From Azotobacter chroococcum (GTDB lineage Bacteria; Pseudomonadota; Gammaproteobacteria; Pseudomonadales; Pseudomonadaceae), in assembly GCF_004339665.1 (NCBI RefSeq), contig NZ_SMMU01000007.1, positions 1 to 64,000 on the forward strand: DNA of 64,000 nucleotides, given 5' to 3'. The translations under genes and the position numbers were made by a program. Shown one piece after another: positions 1 to 8,924 of the stretch (its first letter is position 1; the number at the start of each line of letters is the position of its first letter). The notes below the pieces were generated by a model. That model did not search any database and had not been told where the DNA came from. It saw nothing but the letters and a program-made list of their open reading frames with translations.

Positions 1-270
1 TTTGCCAAGGCAGAAGGCATCACCCATCAGCCGGTCAATCCGAGCCAGAAGCGCAGGGTCGATGGGCCTTTTCACATCCAGAACGTGAACGCCTACGACA
101 GCCGACTGAAGAGCTGGATGATTCCCTTTCATGGGGTGGCCACCAAGTATCTGACCCATTACCTGGGATGGCGCCGCCTGCTCGAACGCTACAAGACGCA
201 GCTCAATCCATTGATTTGCTTGAGGGAGGCGCTAGGGCGAGTAGCTATGCAACAACTAACTCAGACATAG
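1..270 (+). CDS. IS1595-family transposase, C-terminal part (cut by window edge)
   Basis: Frame 1 is open from the first base to a TAG at 268-270. The translated tail holds GPFHIQNVNAYDSRLKSWM and then FHGVATKYLTHYLGWRR, the C-terminal end of the DDE domain typical of IS1595-type (ISXO2-like) transposases. The protein would cut and join IS ends. The N-terminal zinc ribbon and the first catalytic residues are outside the window, so intactness is unknown. The gene runs toward the 3' end of tpsA, which lies on the other strand. Confidence 0.75.
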   Translation, partial: FAKAEGITHQPVNPSQKRRVDGPFHIQNVNAYDSRLKSWMIPFHGVATKYLTHYLGWRRLLERYKTQLNPLICLREALGRVAMQQLTQT

Positions 271-273
271 CCA
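1..273 (+). mobile_element. Right end of an IS1595-type insertion sequence
   Basis: The window opens inside an insertion sequence. What remains is the 3' part of its transposase gene and, overlapping its stop codon, a probable right terminal repeat whose outward-reading form begins GGCTATGTCTGAGTTAG. The left end lies outside the window, so target duplication cannot be checked. The family call rests on the transposase C-terminus; the exact outer boundary near 273 is an estimate. Confidence 0.6.
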
Positions 274-445
274 AATAGAATGCTGTCCAGCTCATTGCCA
301 AGCCATGGCGAGGGCCGGCTCGTCAGCTGCCGTGAGCTCGGATGGACGGGGAAAGAGTGGTTGACTGGCCGCTCGGTTGGTTCAGCTTCTGGAGGTCGTT
401 GGGGCAGGCGGTTCAGCCTGAGTGAATGGCATCGTCGAGATTGCC

Positions 446-480
446 AAGGGGCGGCCGGCCAGGATGGCCGGCCGCCTTGC
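446..480 (-). terminator. Hairpin downstream of tpsA
   Basis: A perfect inverted repeat (GCGGCCGGCCA at 451-461, its complement at 465-475, 3-nt loop) lies just past the tpsA stop codon. It is very stable, but no clear U-run follows on the minus strand, so it may be a transcript-end stabiliser rather than a classical terminator. Confidence 0.5.
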
Positions 481-485
481 ATCGG

Positions 486-3400
486 TCAGATTCCTTCCGG
501 CAGACGTAGGCCTCCATCTTCGATCGCATAGGGAGCCGCCTCGATTGCCGCCTGGTCTTGGCTGACTTTGACGACGGGGCAGCGGTAACGCTGGCGTACG
601 TCTAACTGCTGGTCCGCTGTTCTGCAGGGCTCCTTGGTGGCCAGGCTGGCGAGGTAGGCGGGCGATAGCCGCACAAAAGTATCGTCATCGCGCTGGCTGC
701 CAGTTCCGCCGTTTCCGCCAGAGCCACCATCGCCACCGGTTCCGCCGTTTCCGCCAGAGCCACCATCGCCACCGGTTCCGCCGTTTCCGCCAGAGCCACC
801 ATCGCCACCGGTTCCGCCGTTGCCGCCAGAGCCACCATTGCCACCGGTTCCGCCATCGCCGCCCGAGCCGCCATCACCACCGGTTCCTCCGCCATTGTCT
901 GTTACGGCAAGGATGAGGCCGCTGGCGCTTTGGCGAATCACCTCGTAATTGTTTCCGCCATTGCCGTCTTCGATGGCGGCTTCGTTGACCAGCAGGGTAC
1001 GCTCGCCGACTTCCGCCGAATCGTATTCCTGGGTCGCCGTGAGCGTGTCGCCCGTGGCGAGGCCGCTGACTCCGACCATACCGCTGGAGATGGTGGTGCC
1101 GTCGTAGATCTTGCTGTCCGAACTGGCGCTCAGAATCAGCAGGGCCTTCTCGATGGTCAGGGTGCCGGGGTCGTAGCTGATGTCGTAACCGAGCTGGCTG
1201 GAATAAAGGCCGCCGTCGATCGCGTAGCTACCGGCATTGCGTGCTGGCTGGCTGGTATTGATGGTGCCGTAGATCAGACTGTGGTTGACCCTCGGGGATC
1301 GATGCCAAAAGTTCGGAGTTATCGAGCCGGTCGTATAACTGCTGCCTCCTTCCCAGACGGTACCGTCATAGGTGATGGTGACATTGTCGGAGGTAATTGT
1401 CAGGGGAGTCATGAAGGCGCGGAGCAAGGGAGTGGTATGGCCCTCGTAGATCCGCCAGACGGCAGTGCTGCCGCCGCTGTCGGAGATGCTCCAGCCGGCG
1501 TAGCTGTCCATCTGCATCATCTGCTCGTCGGTCAGTCCGCTGGCGCCGCTGGTGTTTCCACCCCCGATGCCGGGCAGGCTGCCGGCCGTCGTGGCATTCC
1601 AGTAGCTTCTGGTGATGCTGCCGCCGTTGTAGCCCAGCAGGGCGCCGATATTGCCGCTCGTGCCGGCGACATTGCCAATGGCATAGCTGGTATCGATGTA
1701 GCCGTCGTTGTAACCCACCAGGGCGCCGACTTCGCTGCTGCCGGAGACGCTGCCGGTGGCATAAGTGTTGGCGATTAGGCCTGCGTTAGAGCCGACCAGT
1801 CCACCACTGCGGGACGAGGCGCTGGAGACATTGCCGGTGGCGAAGCTGTTCTCGATGCTGCCCGTGTTTGCCCCTACCAAGCCACCCGCGTCGCCTCCGG
1901 AGGCAGTGCCGATGGTGACATTACCGGCAGCATAGTTGGTATCTATGCTGCCGCTGTTGTAACCCACCAGACCACCGACCCTGCTCTTGCCAGCGACATC
2001 GCCCGTGGCATAGTTGACCTTGACGGAGCCAGAATTGTAGCCCACCAGACCGCCGGCGTTTTCCTCTTCGCTCATGACGCTGCCCGAGGCGCTGTTGCCG
2101 ATGACCAGACCGCTGTTGTAACCAACCAGGCCGCCCACATTGGTGTAGCCATAGACGTTGCCGAAGTTGTGGCTGCCGGCAACGATGCCACTCGCGTTGA
2201 CTCCCACCAGACCGCCGACATTGGTGTTGCCGCTGACACTGCCAAGGAGGTCCGCATAATCGCCCAGCATGCTGCTGTCACGTTCGAAGGCGCCGCCCAG
2301 CAGCTCGAGTCCTCCCAGGTCGGCGATGCTATAGCCGATTGCAGCCAGTTTGCTGTCGACGAGCGCCTGCAGATCCTCAAGGGTGCTGATGCCGACGAGG
2401 CTGTCCAGTCCGTAGCTGCCGGCGAAAAGGGTGCTGTCGTTGAACTCCGTCAGCCCCGAGCTGGTGGCGGTTTCCAGCAGGCCGCCGATGCTGTAGCCGC
2501 TGGCAAGCAGAACGCCGCTGTCGAGTCCGAACAAGCTGGCCAGCTCGTCGAGGGTGGCGGCGCCGAAGCCGCCACCCGCGACCAGGCCAGCGAAGTTGAG
2601 TCCCACCAGGCCGCCGACGTTGGTGTCGCCGCTAACGATTGCATTGCTGTAGTTGGCGGCGACGATGCCGCCGATGTTGGAACCTACCAAGCCGCCGACA
2701 TTGGTATTTCCGCTGACCAGGCCGATGCTGTAGTTGCCCGCGACGATGCCACTGTCATTGGTCCCCACCAGGCCGCCGACATTGGTGTTTCCGGTAGTGT
2801 CGCCGACGGTGAAGTTGCCCATGAGCACACCCGAATTGTAGCCCGCCAGCCCGCCGATGCTCGACGCCGTGCCGATCACGCTGCCGAGGGCGAAGGTGTT
2901 GATGAGCTGGCCGCTGTTGCTGCCGATCAGCCCGCCCACGAAGCTCTCCCCGCCGACACCGCCGATGCTGTGGCTGTTGGCAATCAGGCCGCTGTTGCTG
3001 CCCGCCAGTCCGCCGACGTACTGATAGCCGCTGACGCTGCCGGTGGCGTAGACGGCCTCGATGGTGCCTGAGGTGGCCTGGCCCACGAGGCTGCCGACAT
3101 AGTTCTGGCCATTGATGCTGACGCCGGTCAGACCCAGTTGACGTATCCTTGCGCTCTGTGTCGCGCCGAACAGGCCGACGTTGTCGATCGTCGGCCGGTC
3201 GATGGTCAGTCCGGAAATAGTGTGTCCCAGCCCGTCGAAGATTCCGCTGAATGGACTGCTGCCATTGCCGATCGGCTCAAAGCCGGCGCCGCTGTTCCAG
3301 GTGCTGGTATCACTGGCGACGATGTCGTTGCCCAGCACGTAGCGACCGCCGAGATCGCTGCTGCCGATGCCCTGCAGGGCGGCAAGGGTCTGGATCACGG

Positions 3401-4799
3401 TATAGGCATCGCCGTTCACGGAGAAGCTGGCGCCGCTGCCGGAAAGGGTGACGCTGGAGTTGTTGAGCAGGCGGTAGGTGGCGTTGCTGCCGTGGTTCAG
3501 CGCCAGGCCGGAGCCGGCACCGGTGGCGGTGATGTCGGCATTGATGTTGATGTCGTTGTGGGCGGTCAGGGTCAGCGTGGTGCCGGCATCCCAACTGACG
3601 GCGGCGTTGACGTTGATGTCGCCGGGTTCTGCGCCGCTGTTGCCGGTGGCTATTTCGACATTGGTGCTCGCCAGGCTGGCGGACAGCGTATCGGCACCGA
3701 TGTTGCTGCCGGTCGGAGAGCTGCCGGCGCCGATGGTGAAGTTGGTCGGGTCGATGAGCCAAGTGCCGGTCTTGCCCGTGCTGGCCTTGGTGGTCACCTT
3801 GGCCGTGTCGGCGACCTGCACCGTGGCACCGCTGGTTTCGATGAAGCCGCCGTCACCCCCGTCCGGAGCCGAGGCGTCCAGGGTGCCGCCGACCTGGACG
3901 ATGCCCAGGTCCATGTCGCCGAGCAGGGCGATCTTGCCGTTCTTGCTGCCCAGGGTCTGCGCCTCGATGACGCCTTCGTTGTTGACAACGGTCTTCAGCA
4001 GGGCGTCGCTGCTCCTGGCGGTCATGAGCACCGTGCCGCCGTCGGCCTTGATCAGGTTGCCATTGCGGGCTAGGGCGTCGGCGGCGGCCTGGTCGACCTG
4101 GACATTGAGCAGGCCGTCGCCGGCGAAGTCGAGGGTGATCTGGTCGCCGGCGGCCAGGGCCACCGTGCCCAGCTTCGCCTGGATGACCCCGTCGTTGCTG
4201 ACCTGGCCGCCGAGCAGGGCCACCGCGCCGCCGTCACTGGCGGTGATGCTGCCCAGGTTGCTGACGTCGGCCAGATGATGGCCGTTGCCCTTGAAGCGGT
4301 AGTTGCCGGCCTCGAAGTCCTCGTTGGTGATGTCCAGGGTCGAGGCGACCAGGCCGCCGACGTTGACGCTGGCGCCCTGGCCGAAGAGGATGCCGTTGGG
4401 GTTGATCAGAAATACTTGGCCGTTCGCATCCAGTTTGCCGAGGATGGCGCTGCCATCGCTGCCGATCACCCGGTTCAAGGCGATGGCGCTGCTGTTCGGC
4501 TGCTGGAAGGTCACGCTCTTGTCCGCGCCGATGTTGAAGCTCTGCCAGTTGATGGCCATTTTCGAGCTGTCCTGCTGGATCTGCAGGTTGTTGCCCGAGG
4601 GTGTGCCGATTCTGCCGTTACCCAGGACGACCTGTCCGCCCTCGGGCAGGTCGGCGGCCAGCAGGGAAAGCGGCGAGAGGCAGAGGACAATGATCGACAG
4701 GCGCAGCCGGCCGGGTTTGCCGCGTTTGGCAGCGTGCTCGCTGGTGACGACCCAGGCGCTTTGCGTATGGCTCCAGATGACGTTGAAGATCCTGTTCAT
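486..4799 (-). CDS. TpsA-type filamentous haemagglutinin-like exoprotein
   Basis: A 1437-residue secreted protein of the two-partner secretion (type Vb) class. The start MNRIFNVIWSHTQSAWVV is an extended signal peptide region, followed by a hydrophobic signal core. Residues about 50-250 form the haemagglutination/TPS secretion domain, with NPNGILFG near residue 130. A long middle part carries many GLUG-type repeats (for example NVGGLVGYNSG), then an MBG/YDG-type segment (KIYDGTT). A glycine-rich tandem repeat of about 60 residues and a short C-terminal domain end the protein. It is probably an adhesin or large surface glycan-like fibre exported by the TpsB encoded 103 bp upstream. No contact-dependent inhibition toxin or immunity gene is visible. 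The ATG at 4799 has AAGGGGA in front of it. Confidence 0.9.
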   Translation of the reverse strand: MNRIFNVIWSHTQSAWVVTSEHAAKRGKPGRLRLSIIVLCLSPLSLLAADLPEGGQVVLGNGRIGTPSGNNLQIQQDSSKMAINWQSFNIGADKSVTFQQPNSSAIALNRVIGSDGSAILGKLDANGQVFLINPNGILFGQGASVNVGGLVASTLDITNEDFEAGNYRFKGNGHHLADVSNLGSITASDGGAVALLGGQVSNDGVIQAKLGTVALAAGDQITLDFAGDGLLNVQVDQAAADALARNGNLIKADGGTVLMTARSSDALLKTVVNNEGVIEAQTLGSKNGKIALLGDMDLGIVQVGGTLDASAPDGGDGGFIETSGATVQVADTAKVTTKASTGKTGTWLIDPTNFTIGAGSSPTGSNIGADTLSASLASTNVEIATGNSGAEPGDINVNAAVSWDAGTTLTLTAHNDININADITATGAGSGLALNHGSNATYRLLNNSSVTLSGSGASFSVNGDAYTVIQTLAALQGIGSSDLGGRYVLGNDIVASDTSTWNSGAGFEPIGNGSSPFSGIFDGLGHTISGLTIDRPTIDNVGLFGATQSARIRQLGLTGVSINGQNYVGSLVGQATSGTIEAVYATGSVSGYQYVGGLAGSNSGLIANSHSIGGVGGESFVGGLIGSNSGQLINTFALGSVIGTASSIGGLAGYNSGVLMGNFTVGDTTGNTNVGGLVGTNDSGIVAGNYSIGLVSGNTNVGGLVGSNIGGIVAANYSNAIVSGDTNVGGLVGLNFAGLVAGGGFGAATLDELASLFGLDSGVLLASGYSIGGLLETATSSGLTEFNDSTLFAGSYGLDSLVGISTLEDLQALVDSKLAAIGYSIADLGGLELLGGAFERDSSMLGDYADLLGSVSGNTNVGGLVGVNASGIVAGSHNFGNVYGYTNVGGLVGYNSGLVIGNSASGSVMSEEENAGGLVGYNSGSVKVNYATGDVAGKSRVGGLVGYNSGSIDTNYAAGNVTIGTASGGDAGGLVGANTGSIENSFATGNVSSASSRSGGLVGSNAGLIANTYATGSVSGSSEVGALVGYNDGYIDTSYAIGNVAGTSGNIGALLGYNGGSITRSYWNATTAGSLPGIGGGNTSGASGLTDEQMMQMDSYAGWSISDSGGSTAVWRIYEGHTTPLLRAFMTPLTITSDNVTITYDGTVWEGGSSYTTGSITPNFWHRSPRVNHSLIYGTINTSQPARNAGSYAIDGGLYSSQLGYDISYDPGTLTIEKALLILSASSDSKIYDGTTISSGMVGVSGLATGDTLTATQEYDSAEVGERTLLVNEAAIEDGNGGNNYEVIRQSASGLILAVTDNGGGTGGDGGSGGDGGTGGNGGSGGNGGTGGDGGSGGNGGTGGDGGSGGNGGTGGDGGSGGNGGTGSQRDDDTFVRLSPAYLASLATKEPCRTADQQLDVRQRYRCPVVKVSQDQAAIEAAPYAIEDGGLRLPEGI
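702..892. repeat. 36-bp tandem repeat in tpsA
   Basis: About five copies of a 36-bp unit sit in tandem. The three lowest-coordinate copies are nearly identical and the rest are diverged. On the minus strand they encode GGDGGSGGNGGT repeated. Copy number is likely variable through slippage, in steps of 12 residues that keep the frame. Confidence 0.9.
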
Positions 4800-4902
4800 G
4801 GTTGGCGTGTCCCCTTCCGATGGGCGTACGTTCGACTGCGGACATGATCGGTGCGCTAAGGCCGTACTGCCGACTCGGCGATGAGGCGCGTGCCGCTCGG
4901 TA

Positions 4903-6558
4903 TTAAAAGTAGCGGACTAATTGTACCCAGACGCGTGGCGTGCGGTTGACATCGCTCTCGGTGCGCTCGCTGCCGAGTTTCCAGGCGGAAACGGCGCTGA
5001 TCCGCCAGCCATGGTCGCTCCAGTTGACGCCGACCCCGGCGCCGGAAAGGCTGCGGTGGTTGTCGCCGTCGTCCCAGGTATCCTCGTTCAGGCGGATCTC
5101 ACCATGGTCGATGAAGGTGGAGAGCTGCCAGGCCGGCGTCAGGGCGTAGCGTAGCTCGACGTTGGCCAGCCAGCCCTGATCGCCGGTGGCTTCGCCCTGC
5201 GGGTAGGCGCGCACGCCATAGGGGCCGCCGAGCCAGAACTTCTCCGCGGAGTCGAGGTTGCCGTCGCTGAGCTGGGCCTGCAGGTGGGTGTAGAGGCTGA
5301 GGCGGTCGGTCAGGCGCTGAAGGCGCAGGATGGCCGGGTTCCACTTGTTGAAGGTGCCCTGGGTGCGGGTCGTGGCCGAGTCCAGCCGCTCCACGTCGCC
5401 GCTGTCGATGTTCAGGTCGCCGTGGGTGTAGGTGAGGGCGAAACTGGTGACACCTCCACCGCCCAGGCTGTCCTGGGCATTGCCGCTGAGGGTCGCGCTC
5501 CAGTTGCGCAGGCGCTTGTCGCTGCGGCTGGAGAACAGGTCGATGTCGTCCTCGAGGAACTTGTCCTCGAACTGCAGGTGCCCGTAGAGGTTGAAGGCGC
5601 GGCTGCGGATCAGCGGCTGCAGCACGAAGGCGGTGGCGATGCGTGCATTGCCGTGGGCGTCCAGTTCGTCGAAGTCCTTGGACAGTTCATAGTCCATGTC
5701 GGAGTAGGCCACGCCGACCTGGGTACCGACCGTACCGACCGGCAGCTGGTAGCTGATGCGCTGGTAGTTCTGGTCCTCGTCGGAGCGCATGGCGCGCAGG
5801 CTCAACTGATCGCCCAGCCCCAGCGGGCTGTTCAGGTTGAGGGTCAGGCCCAGGCGATTCTGGCCCATGTAGCGGTTGCCGTAATTGTCCGCGTCGATCG
5901 AGCCGCTCACCAGCGGTGCGGGACGGGCCTCGACGATCAGGTCCGAGGTGCCGACGCTGGTGCCGGGGCGCAGGGTAGACTTGACCTCGACGCCGGGCGT
6001 GTCCTGCAGCAGCAGGAGGCTGCGTTCGAGCTCCCTGCCCTCGACCGCCGTGCCGCTTTCCAGGGGGGAGAGCGGAGCGTTCAGGACGCGGTCGCTGACG
6101 CGCGAGCCATTCTGCAGCCGGACCTGGCCGTAGCGGCCTTCGAGCAGGGCGATTTGGACGACGCCCTGGTCGATTTCCTGGGCCGGCAGGTAGGCGCGGG
6201 CGAGTGGATAGCCGCGCTGGCGATAGTAGTCGGACAGGCGCTGCGCGGCCTGTTGCAGCTCGCCGAGGCTGAGACTGCGGCCCTTCAGGTCGTCGAGCAG
6301 GGGCAGGAGTTCGCTGCTCGGGATGGCCTGGTTGCCAGTGAGGCGAAATCCCGTCACCGACAGTGTGGGGCCGCCAGCGGCCACCTTGCCGTTGCTGCTG
6401 TCCGGCAGGGTCAGGTCGAGGCTCTGGGGAGCGGGTACGGAAAGCGGTGCGGTTTCGATTTCGTGGATCAGTCGGCCGGCGTTTGGAAGCGTGGCCGCGA
6501 AAACAGTACAGACGGGCAGGGAGGTGCACAGGGCAAACAGCGGCCGCAGATGGCGCAT
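4903..6558 (-). CDS. TpsB outer-membrane transporter (ShlB/FhaC family)
   Basis: Outer-membrane beta-barrel pore that exports the TpsA encoded just downstream in the same operon. The protein has a signal peptide (MRHLRPLFALCTSLPVCTVF), a periplasmic POTRA region (LSVTGFRLTGNQAIPSSELL onward, roughly residues 65-145) and a barrel of about 350 residues. The conserved barrel-loop motif VRAYPQGEATGDQG is near residue 455. The length (551 aa) is normal. I start it at 6558 because AAAGGA lies 9 nt upstream and the signal peptide begins there; an in-frame ATG at 6585 would add nine residues without benefit. Confidence 0.92.
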   Translation of the reverse strand: MRHLRPLFALCTSLPVCTVFAATLPNAGRLIHEIETAPLSVPAPQSLDLTLPDSSNGKVAAGGPTLSVTGFRLTGNQAIPSSELLPLLDDLKGRSLSLGELQQAAQRLSDYYRQRGYPLARAYLPAQEIDQGVVQIALLEGRYGQVRLQNGSRVSDRVLNAPLSPLESGTAVEGRELERSLLLLQDTPGVEVKSTLRPGTSVGTSDLIVEARPAPLVSGSIDADNYGNRYMGQNRLGLTLNLNSPLGLGDQLSLRAMRSDEDQNYQRISYQLPVGTVGTQVGVAYSDMDYELSKDFDELDAHGNARIATAFVLQPLIRSRAFNLYGHLQFEDKFLEDDIDLFSSRSDKRLRNWSATLSGNAQDSLGGGGVTSFALTYTHGDLNIDSGDVERLDSATTRTQGTFNKWNPAILRLQRLTDRLSLYTHLQAQLSDGNLDSAEKFWLGGPYGVRAYPQGEATGDQGWLANVELRYALTPAWQLSTFIDHGEIRLNEDTWDDGDNHRSLSGAGVGVNWSDHGWRISAVSAWKLGSERTESDVNRTPRVWVQLVRYF

Positions 6559-6742
6559 CGTTCGGATTCCTTTCCAAGAAGCCATGGCATCCGGTGGGCT
6601 GGTGGGCCGGACCGGATACAGCGTGCTTCAATCCTTGAAGGTTGGGGTCGCCCAAACCGGGCTATTTCAGAGTAAGAGCTGACAGGTGGTCTATCAAGGC
6701 AAAATTGCCAGCGTTCAGCCCCTACTTTGCCGGATAGTGGCA

Positions 6743-7837
6743 TCAGGCCAGGCGCAGATGGTTGTCCCAGAGCCCCGCCGGCAGTTCCAGATGGCGGGTT
6801 TCGATTTGTGCCTGGCGACAGTCGTACAGCCGGCAGCGGCTCTGCCCGGAACTGACGACGAAGCCTTCGGCGACCGCGGCGACACCGGCGCAGTCGGCCA
6901 GTGGCGCATCGAGGCGCAGCGCGGCGCTGTCCAGGTCCCAGACGAATACCCGGTTGCCGCGCGGTGCGGTCACCGCCAGCAGGCGCAGTCCGCTGTGGAT
7001 CGCCACGCTGGCGGTGTAATGGTGCATTGCCTGGCGCTGGGCCTCGCCGAGGGGGAAGGCCTGGAAGGCCTGGCCGGGACGCTTGATCGCCAGAAGCGGC
7101 ACGGCATCCTGCGGGGCCCCCTCGTACTGCTGGCCGCTGACCACGGTGCCGTCGCTGGCCACGGCCAGGTGGCGCACGCTGTTCATCGGCTCGGGCAACT
7201 GCTCCTTGCCGAGCAGGCGGCCGTCGCGGTGCAGCAGCACCAGGCTCGGCTCCATGGCGTCGAGGTTCATCTTCTCGCGGCTGTCGGCCTCGGTGCGGAT
7301 GCCGCCGTTGGCCACCACCAAGGTTTCGCCGTCGGGCATCCACAGCAGCTGGTGCGGGCCGATGCCGTGGCTGGGGTGCTCGGCCACGCGCTGCAGGCGC
7401 TCGGCCTGCAGGCGATAGACTCCGACCACCCCGCGGCCCGGCTCGCGGGTGTCGTTCTCGGTGCTGTAGAACCATTCGCCGCCGGCATGGAACACGCCGT
7501 GCCCGTAGAAGTGCCGGTCGGCGGGGGTTGCCAGCGTCTGCAGCAGGCGGCCGTCACGGGTGTCGAGCAGGTAGCTCTCGCGGCTCGGCCGGCGGCCGAC
7601 AAACAGTGCCAGCGGCAGCTGCGGATGCGGCACCACGTCGTGGCAGCGCTCGGCCACCCGGGTGGCGAAAGCCCGGCTGCCGTCCAGCCGGTAGCCGACC
7701 GCATAGTGACGGCCATCGGCGTCGTTGCGGGCGGAGAGCAGCAGCGGCTGGCGGCCGCCGGACGTCAGGGTCCAGCCACCGAGGCTGGCGGCGGCGAGCA
7801 GGATGCCGCCGCCGGCGAGCAGGGTGCGTCGTTTCAT
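6743..7837 (-). CDS. DUF1513 family protein of the imelysin cluster
   Basis: A 364-residue exported protein of the DUF1513 family, predicted beta-propeller-like (repeated WMPDGETLVVANGGI-type blades). The N-terminus MKRRTLLAGGGILLAAASLG has paired arginines and a hydrophobic stretch, compatible with Tat export, though the motif is not perfect. The chosen ATG (7837) lies 7 bp after the preceding imelysin stop, with GAGGCG as ribosome site. It is the last gene of the four-gene imelysin operon. The biochemical function is unknown; the context suggests periplasmic iron or haem handling. Confidence 0.85.
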   Translation of the reverse strand: MKRRTLLAGGGILLAAASLGGWTLTSGGRQPLLLSARNDADGRHYAVGYRLDGSRAFATRVAERCHDVVPHPQLPLALFVGRRPSRESYLLDTRDGRLLQTLATPADRHFYGHGVFHAGGEWFYSTENDTREPGRGVVGVYRLQAERLQRVAEHPSHGIGPHQLLWMPDGETLVVANGGIRTEADSREKMNLDAMEPSLVLLHRDGRLLGKEQLPEPMNSVRHLAVASDGTVVSGQQYEGAPQDAVPLLAIKRPGQAFQAFPLGEAQRQAMHHYTASVAIHSGLRLLAVTAPRGNRVFVWDLDSAALRLDAPLADCAGVAAVAEGFVVSSGQSRCRLYDCRQAQIETRHLELPAGLWDNHLRLA

Positions 7838-7844
7838 CGTCGCC

Positions 7845-8909
7845 TCAGTCGCCGTCGTGGGCATTGAAGCCGAGCTGGATGCCGAGCGCCTTGGCCAGCT
7901 CGCGCTCGTGCAGGCGGTGCAGGCGGTCGAGGCTGTCGTAGAGGGCGTTCAGCTGGTCACGCCCGGCCTTGTCGGCGAGCAGTTCGTCGAGCGGACGCTG
8001 CAGGGCGGCGAGCTGCCCGCGGCTGTCGCCGAAGGCCTGATCGAGGCGCTGGGCAAGCTCTGCCTGATCGGCGTCGAGCAGGCTGCGGATGCCGTCCTGC
8101 TTGCCGCCGAGCCACAGGCGTTCGGCCGTCGCCAGGCTGGCGGCGAGGTTCGACAGCGTGGACTGGCTGCGCCAGGACTCGGCCTGCAGCGGCTGCGGCA
8201 CGCCCTTGCTCTGCCGGCCGAGCGGGGTGCCGAGCTTCTTCTTCAGACCGTCGAGGGCGCTGACTTCGGCGCGCAGGATTTCGGCAACGGCTTCCTTGGC
8301 TTCGGCATAGCGGCTGTTGGGGAACTTCTTCAGTTGCGCGGCCATGCCGGCCTCTCCTTGCCATTGCTGGAGGATTTCCGCGGAGAGGGTCTGCTGGTGC
8401 TTGCCGATGGCGATCAGCAGCGGGCAGTAGCGCTGACGCTGGGCGGCATCGGCGAGGTCCAGGCTCTTGTCAAAGAGCAGGTACTCGTAGGCGCTGAGGC
8501 CCTTGACCACCACGCTGGCCTGGTCCAGGTCGGCCTGGGTCAGCTCCGGCTTCTGCTGCAGCAGGCTTTCGACTTGACGGGCGACCAGGTTTTTCTTGTC
8601 CGGCCAGAATTGCACCTGCCAGGTCAGGTTGCCTTCGGCCAGCGGTCCGAGCAGCAGGGGCTGCAGGGCGGCCCATCTGGCCTGGGCGGTCAGGAAGATC
8701 TGCCGCGCCTGTTGCAGGTCCTCGTTGCCGGCGCAGAAGGAAAGGGCACTGGCCGCCAGTTGGCGGTCGGCTTCGGTCCAGGTGCTGTAGGCCGGCAGCA
8801 GCACGCCGTCGGTCAGGGCGTTGCTGGTCTGCAGGTTGGGCTCCTTGGGCGTGCAGGCGCCGAGCAGGAGGCCGGTCAGGGCAAGGAGGAGCGGGGTGCT
8901 GCGGAACAT
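7845..8909 (-). CDS. Second imelysin-family lipoprotein
   Basis: A 354-residue lipoprotein (lipobox LLLGAC at the end of the signal peptide) of the imelysin/EfeO-like family. At the place where the family has GxHxxE it reads LSAYEYLLF, so the metal-site histidine is missing. It may act as a non-catalytic partner of the full imelysin upstream. It sits between the di-haem lipoprotein gene (15 bp away) and the DUF1513 gene (7 bp away), clearly in one operon. Confidence 0.88.
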   Translation of the reverse strand: MFRSTPLLLALTGLLLGACTPKEPNLQTSNALTDGVLLPAYSTWTEADRQLAASALSFCAGNEDLQQARQIFLTAQARWAALQPLLLGPLAEGNLTWQVQFWPDKKNLVARQVESLLQQKPELTQADLDQASVVVKGLSAYEYLLFDKSLDLADAAQRQRYCPLLIAIGKHQQTLSAEILQQWQGEAGMAAQLKKFPNSRYAEAKEAVAEILRAEVSALDGLKKKLGTPLGRQSKGVPQPLQAESWRSQSTLSNLAASLATAERLWLGGKQDGIRSLLDADQAELAQRLDQAFGDSRGQLAALQRPLDELLADKAGRDQLNALYDSLDRLHRLHERELAKALGIQLGFNAHDGD

Positions 8910-8924
8910 GCTGCGGTTCCTTTT

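Noticed and set aside
702-892. CRISPR-like array
   Set aside because: The units are contiguous coding repeats (Gly-rich) without spacers.
486-4799. Contact-dependent inhibition (CdiA) system
   Set aside because: No VENN-type or toxin C-terminus and no small immunity gene; the protein ends in a Gly-rich tract and short tail.
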